A DNA stretch of 64,000 nucleotides from JABWCE01 sp964617955 (GTDB lineage: Bacteria > Bacteroidota > Bacteroidia > NS11-12g > UBA9320), in assembly GCA_964617955.1 (NCBI GenBank), contig CAZTXB010000009.1, positions 62,001-126,000 of the forward strand, read 5' to 3'. Below, piece after piece: positions 61,237 to 64,000 of this stretch. The translations under genes were made by a program, and so were the position numbers. The notes under the pieces are model-generated. The model made no database searches and was not told where the DNA came from. It was given only the letters and a program-made list of their open reading frames with translations. Positions within the stretch are counted from its first letter, which is position 1. Every line of letters starts with the position of its first letter.

Positions 61237-61268
61237 CAAAAGTGATCATTTTTTTTAAAAATACCAAA
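61237..61268 (-). promoter_or_regulatory. Promoter of rpmB-rpmG-DUF4295
   Basis: On the minus strand TTTG (61265-61268), 20 bases, then CACTTTTG (61237-61244), which ends in the -7 TTTG although the leading TA is replaced. The leader to the rpmB ATG is about 23 bases. Confidence 0.55.
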
Positions 61269-61391
61269 GGGTTTTTAAAAAATTATTTTAATGCTTTTCT
61301 TTGTAGAACAATTCGCACCAAATATCGTAACATTGTTCGAAATAATTTGGTCTAACTCCTATTAAAGACAGAGATAATATTCATTAAAACG

Positions 61392-62114
61392 ATGACCCTA
61401 AAGAAAATTCAACCCTTACTTTTCCTGTTACTTTGTTTAGTTTTTTTTGCCTGCTCCAGGACCGAAAAGCACGATGAAGAGAACACTGAGCCTGTGCTCA
61501 CTGAAGACAGTGTTTTGGAAAACAGTGCCCCTAATTTAGATTCTGCTTCAAGCAGCCCTGAGTATCCAAAACAGGTGGAAGTGCAACAACCTGAACAAAT
61601 TGAGGTGGACACGCAAGTGACTATAGAGCCTCAGGTTTCGACTGAAAAGGCAGTTGAAGAAATTAAGATCTCTTACAGCAATCCGGAACCTCCAAAATTT
61701 AAAACCCCTGAACCTGAGATATCGAAAACGCCAACGGTGAAACCAGAAGTACCAAAGAAAGCAAGCGAGAGCAGCTGCCCAAGTTCTATCAGGCCATTGC
61801 TCGATTTCGACAACAAACATGGTCTCTTGTCTTGCGTTATTTCGCCTGAAACTACTTCCTATCGCTACTATCTCGTCATTTCAAAAAGTAAAAATTTTAG
61901 CGGAGCCAATATTGTCAAGAGTTTTGATTTAAAATCCAACAGTGTCTTTCCAATGAATTCAGAACAGCGGGAAATGCTCAAAAGGATTAAGGAATACGCT
62001 AATTTATATTTTCGCTATGAGGTATATTGTGACAATACGAAATTTTTGAGTCAGGTCGAAGGTCCGTTGAGCATAAGTTGCAGAGACAGTGGAGAATGTC
62101 AGATTATGAGATAA
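61392..62114 (+). CDS. Lipoprotein with acidic linker and FN3-like Cys domain
   Basis: The 240-residue protein has a lipobox (FLLLCLVFFACSRTEK), a long disordered stretch rich in Glu, Pro, Thr and Ser (about 25-130, with repeated PEPEISKTPT-like pieces), and a C-terminal folded part (about 130-240) with SSCPSSIRPLLDFDN, YRYYLVISKSKNF and GPLSISCRDSGECQ. The last part looks like one FN3-like beta domain with cysteines. It probably sits on the outer membrane with the linker reaching outward. Function unknown. Confidence 0.7.
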   Translation: MTLKKIQPLLFLLLCLVFFACSRTEKHDEENTEPVLTEDSVLENSAPNLDSASSSPEYPKQVEVQQPEQIEVDTQVTIEPQVSTEKAVEEIKISYSNPEPPKFKTPEPEISKTPTVKPEVPKKASESSCPSSIRPLLDFDNKHGLLSCVISPETTSYRYYLVISKSKNFSGANIVKSFDLKSNSVFPMNSEQREMLKRIKEYANLYFRYEVYCDNTKFLSQVEGPLSISCRDSGECQIMR

Positions 62115-62204
62115 CTTGTTAATTTATCGAAATAAAAATTCATTTTTTTTGTAAAAGATTTTCCTGGCTCTGAGTCGCTTTATAAAAAACAAAACAAAAA
62201 GTAT

Positions 62205-62762
62205 ATGCTTAAATACCGATTATTTAAAATTTTAGGAACTTCCATTATCCTGGTTAACTTTTTCAGTTGCAGTCTCTTAAAAGGCCAAAGAGGGGAAAAA
62301 GCAAAAAAGCAACAGGAGGTGTCCGGATTAACTTTTTGTGACACGGTGGTTCGGCAGTTTCACCGCTACCCTAACGATTTTACCCCGGTGATTTCAAATA
62401 TAAACCCGGAATACCAGGTTACCCCTGTAACCCTGGGAGATCTGTACAGTTACCAGATCGAATTTAAGGAACTGCGCATTTTTAGAAAGTATGAATTATG
62501 GCTCGACGACATCAAGTTTGATTTTGATTTGGATGCAAACAATCCAAACTGCACCAAGGTAGGCGACAGAATTGTTCTACAGGTTGACCAAATAAAATTG
62601 GGTGAAGCTTGTCTGGAAAAAAAATTATCAGAAATGGAGAATAAATTCGATTGCATTTATTCCCACCGCTGGTCCATTAAATTGAGAGGGGTAACTTGTG
62701 GCAACGTTTTTGGGCCATACAGCGAAACACTCTCCAATATTTCAATCCAATGCAGCAACTAG
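62205..62762 (+). CDS. Lipoprotein with FN3-like Cys domain
   Basis: The 185-residue protein has a lipobox (SIILVNFFSCSLLKG) and a compact beta-rich part with paired cysteines (LTFCDTVVRQF, NPNCTKVGD, GEACLEKKL, FDCIYSHRW, GVTCGNVFGPYSE, SISIQ-type end IQCSN). Its C-terminal GPYSETLSNISIQC parallels GPLSISC of the gene before it, so the two may be related modules. A third gene follows after one base. Function unknown. Confidence 0.65.
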   Translation: MLKYRLFKILGTSIILVNFFSCSLLKGQRGEKAKKQQEVSGLTFCDTVVRQFHRYPNDFTPVISNINPEYQVTPVTLGDLYSYQIEFKELRIFRKYELWLDDIKFDFDLDANNPNCTKVGDRIVLQVDQIKLGEACLEKKLSEMENKFDCIYSHRWSIKLRGVTCGNVFGPYSETLSNISIQCSN

Positions 62763-62763
62763 G

Positions 62764-64000
62764 ATGAGGTTTAGGCTCCTGCTTCCTTTTTTTTACTCAA
62801 TCACTTTTTTTGTGAATCAAGCATTTGCACAAAAAGCAAAAGACGTTAAAGTGATACAATTTGACTACTGTAACGACATCAAAGGAATCGATTTCGACAC
62901 GCTGTCTAAAAACAGCAGAGCCATTGGAAAGGAGAACACCATCACCATTATACTTTTAAGGGCTGAATCGACCCATGCCGATGGCGGTACCACCATTAAT
63001 CCCCTGGACCAGTATATCATCGATTATGATACCTCCTTAATTCATTTGTATTCCTTCGAATTAAAATATACCAAAGGATCCAACTCCTGCGAATGGAATT
63101 ACATAGTCAATGGGTCTGTGGACCAATCGACCAAGGGAAATCCGCCTTTTATGTGCTTGGCATCTGACAACCCAGCACTCTTAGATTACATGGTAAAAAC
63201 GTTAAATCTTTCCTACTTCTCTAAAAGCAATCGCTATCTTGTTCTTTCGGAAAGATACAGCAACGACAAAGGATTTTACAAACAACTCAACCGATTGCTT
63301 CACACTTATGACCAAACTTTTGTCAATTCTTTCGACATCCATGTGCTAAAACAGAAAGATTGGTCGTTGCCCTACCATAAGAAAAATTATTTATCCCTGA
63401 CCTATTCCAACCCCATCGCCAATCAGGTGCTTGAATCGGGTATTAAAAGTGGCAATATTTTTATGACGGATATTCGGTTTAACTCCGTTAATTTAAATTA
63501 CCAGCGGTTCAAAACCAATGAAACAGGATTGGGCTTACAACTCGGGTTATCGCACCATTCACTGGAAGCAACCTTGGGTATAAACGGTAGTAACCTCATT
63601 ACTGATACAGTTGATAGAAAAGCTCAGGACAAAGATGGAGATACCTATACCAGGATTGCTTCAGCCAAAGGTCTTGAAGAAAAAATCGCATTTTCTTACC
63701 TTGGCCTCATGGTGGGCGCGGTTTATAAAATAGCCTACCAGGCAGGCGATAACACTATGAAATTCAGCTTCGGTTGCGGCCTTAAAGCTTCAAATTTTCT
63801 CAAGGGATCTTATTATGCCACCACAGGACAAGTGTCCTGGGGAGGGTACTACCCGCAATACGATTCGACCAATACGCTGTATGGCGATTCCTATGGTTTT
63901 TATAAGAATGAAGAGGTATATAAGGGACACAAGCATTTGGAAATAAATCCAACTTTTGTCTCAACACTTTTTAATATCGATTGGGAAATGGCAATGGGTA
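62764..64000 (+). CDS. Secreted protein, 3' end cut by the window
   Basis: The frame starts with ATG at 62764 and stays open to the window end (412 residues). It has a signal peptide (MRFRLLLPFFYSITFFVNQA then FAQ) and a long part with alternating strands. From about residue 235 it has a barrel-like pattern (NYQRFKTNETGLGLQLGLS, FSYLGLMVGAVYKIAYQAG, MKFSFGCGLKAS), so an outer-membrane barrel C-terminus is plausible. It lies one base after the preceding lipoprotein gene, so the three are probably co-transcribed. I recognise no family. Confidence 0.75.
   Translation, partial: MRFRLLLPFFYSITFFVNQAFAQKAKDVKVIQFDYCNDIKGIDFDTLSKNSRAIGKENTITIILLRAESTHADGGTTINPLDQYIIDYDTSLIHLYSFELKYTKGSNSCEWNYIVNGSVDQSTKGNPPFMCLASDNPALLDYMVKTLNLSYFSKSNRYLVLSERYSNDKGFYKQLNRLLHTYDQTFVNSFDIHVLKQKDWSLPYHKKNYLSLTYSNPIANQVLESGIKSGNIFMTDIRFNSVNLNYQRFKTNETGLGLQLGLSHHSLEATLGINGSNLITDTVDRKAQDKDGDTYTRIASAKGLEEKIAFSYLGLMVGAVYKIAYQAGDNTMKFSFGCGLKASNFLKGSYYATTGQVSWGGYYPQYDSTNTLYGDSYGFYKNEEVYKGHKHLEINPTFVSTLFNIDWEMAMG

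Noticed and set aside
1..64000. Mobile elements, CRISPR arrays, prophage, restriction or toxin-antitoxin loci
   Set aside because: I looked for transposase or integrase motifs, direct repeats with spacers and paired small toxin genes, and found none. Most genes are core functions in conserved order.
1..64000. tRNA or rRNA genes
   Set aside because: No intergenic stretch shows a TTCGA-type T-loop with a matching acceptor stem. The gaps are mostly short and AT-rich.

Overview
The window is a chromosomal segment of a member of the Bacteroidota. The evidence is the gene content: a T9SS PorZ-like protein, a T9SS type-A C-terminal sorting domain, and DUF4292, DUF4271, DUF3822, DUF4295 and DUF6132 proteins. 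Promoters also fit, with the phylum-specific -7 element TAnnTTTG. GC content looks low to moderate. A 2-oxoglutarate dehydrogenase E1, lipoyl synthase and the bacillithiol enzyme BshC suggest respiratory metabolism with bacillithiol as a thiol buffer. The FN3-like repeat and OmpA/TSP3 proteins resemble Saprospiria or Chitinophagia, but that placement is a guess. I see no tRNA, rRNA, CRISPR array, prophage, IS element or plasmid feature; most of the window is ordinary core genome.

Layout. 1-3957 (minus): a cut-off membrane protein, then an envelope operon (TPR lipoprotein, DUF4292 lipoprotein, degenerate LytM/EnvC-like protein). 4144-10344 (plus): sucA, an Omp85-family outer-membrane protein, DUF4271 and hemD. 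10395-16562: a THUMP-like methyltransferase, an unlisted 38-residue lipoprotein, an OsmC protein, a barrel-like secreted protein, lipA and a large T9SS-secreted propeller protein closed by a strong terminator. 16751-22941 (plus): pheT, a coiled-coil protein, zapA, rny, adk and obg. 23030-25573 (minus): a compact thiol/sulfur redox operon (two small membrane proteins with a shared GCASGxC motif, a YgaP-like protein, rhodaneses, thioredoxins, OsmC) behind a Crp/Fnr-type operator; one rhodanese-thioredoxin fusion is split by a 1-nt shift in a C6/G6 tract. 25812-29781: orphan signalling genes (HPt protein, sigma-54 activator, OmpR-type regulator) and a TlpA-like lipoprotein.

29880-40700: DinB, a third OsmC protein, rsmD with DUF3822, a solitary paaN, a small secreted protein, a tandem FGE-sulfatase-domain protein, a DEAD-box helicase, fbp and ribE-rsmI, with a structured 330-bp fbp/ribE intergenic region. 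40790-48667: two GT-C membrane glycosyltransferases flanking lnt and porZ, then recO. 48891-56582 is the most distinctive region: a 1007-residue repeat protein whose last six modules carry an invariant GPCRPPYLC motif, a coiled-coil protein joined to it across an A10 tract, and two OmpA/TSP3 paralogs. 56704-61213 (minus): bshC, rimO, ftsY, DUF4295, rpmG and rpmB. 61392-64000 (plus): two Cys-containing lipoproteins and a secreted protein cut by the window end.

The best candidates for something undescribed are the GPCRPPYLC repeat locus with its possible -1 frameshift, the Crp/Fnr-controlled thiol operon with paired GCASGxC membrane proteins, and the structured RNA candidate between fbp and ribE. 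None is proven by sequence reading alone.
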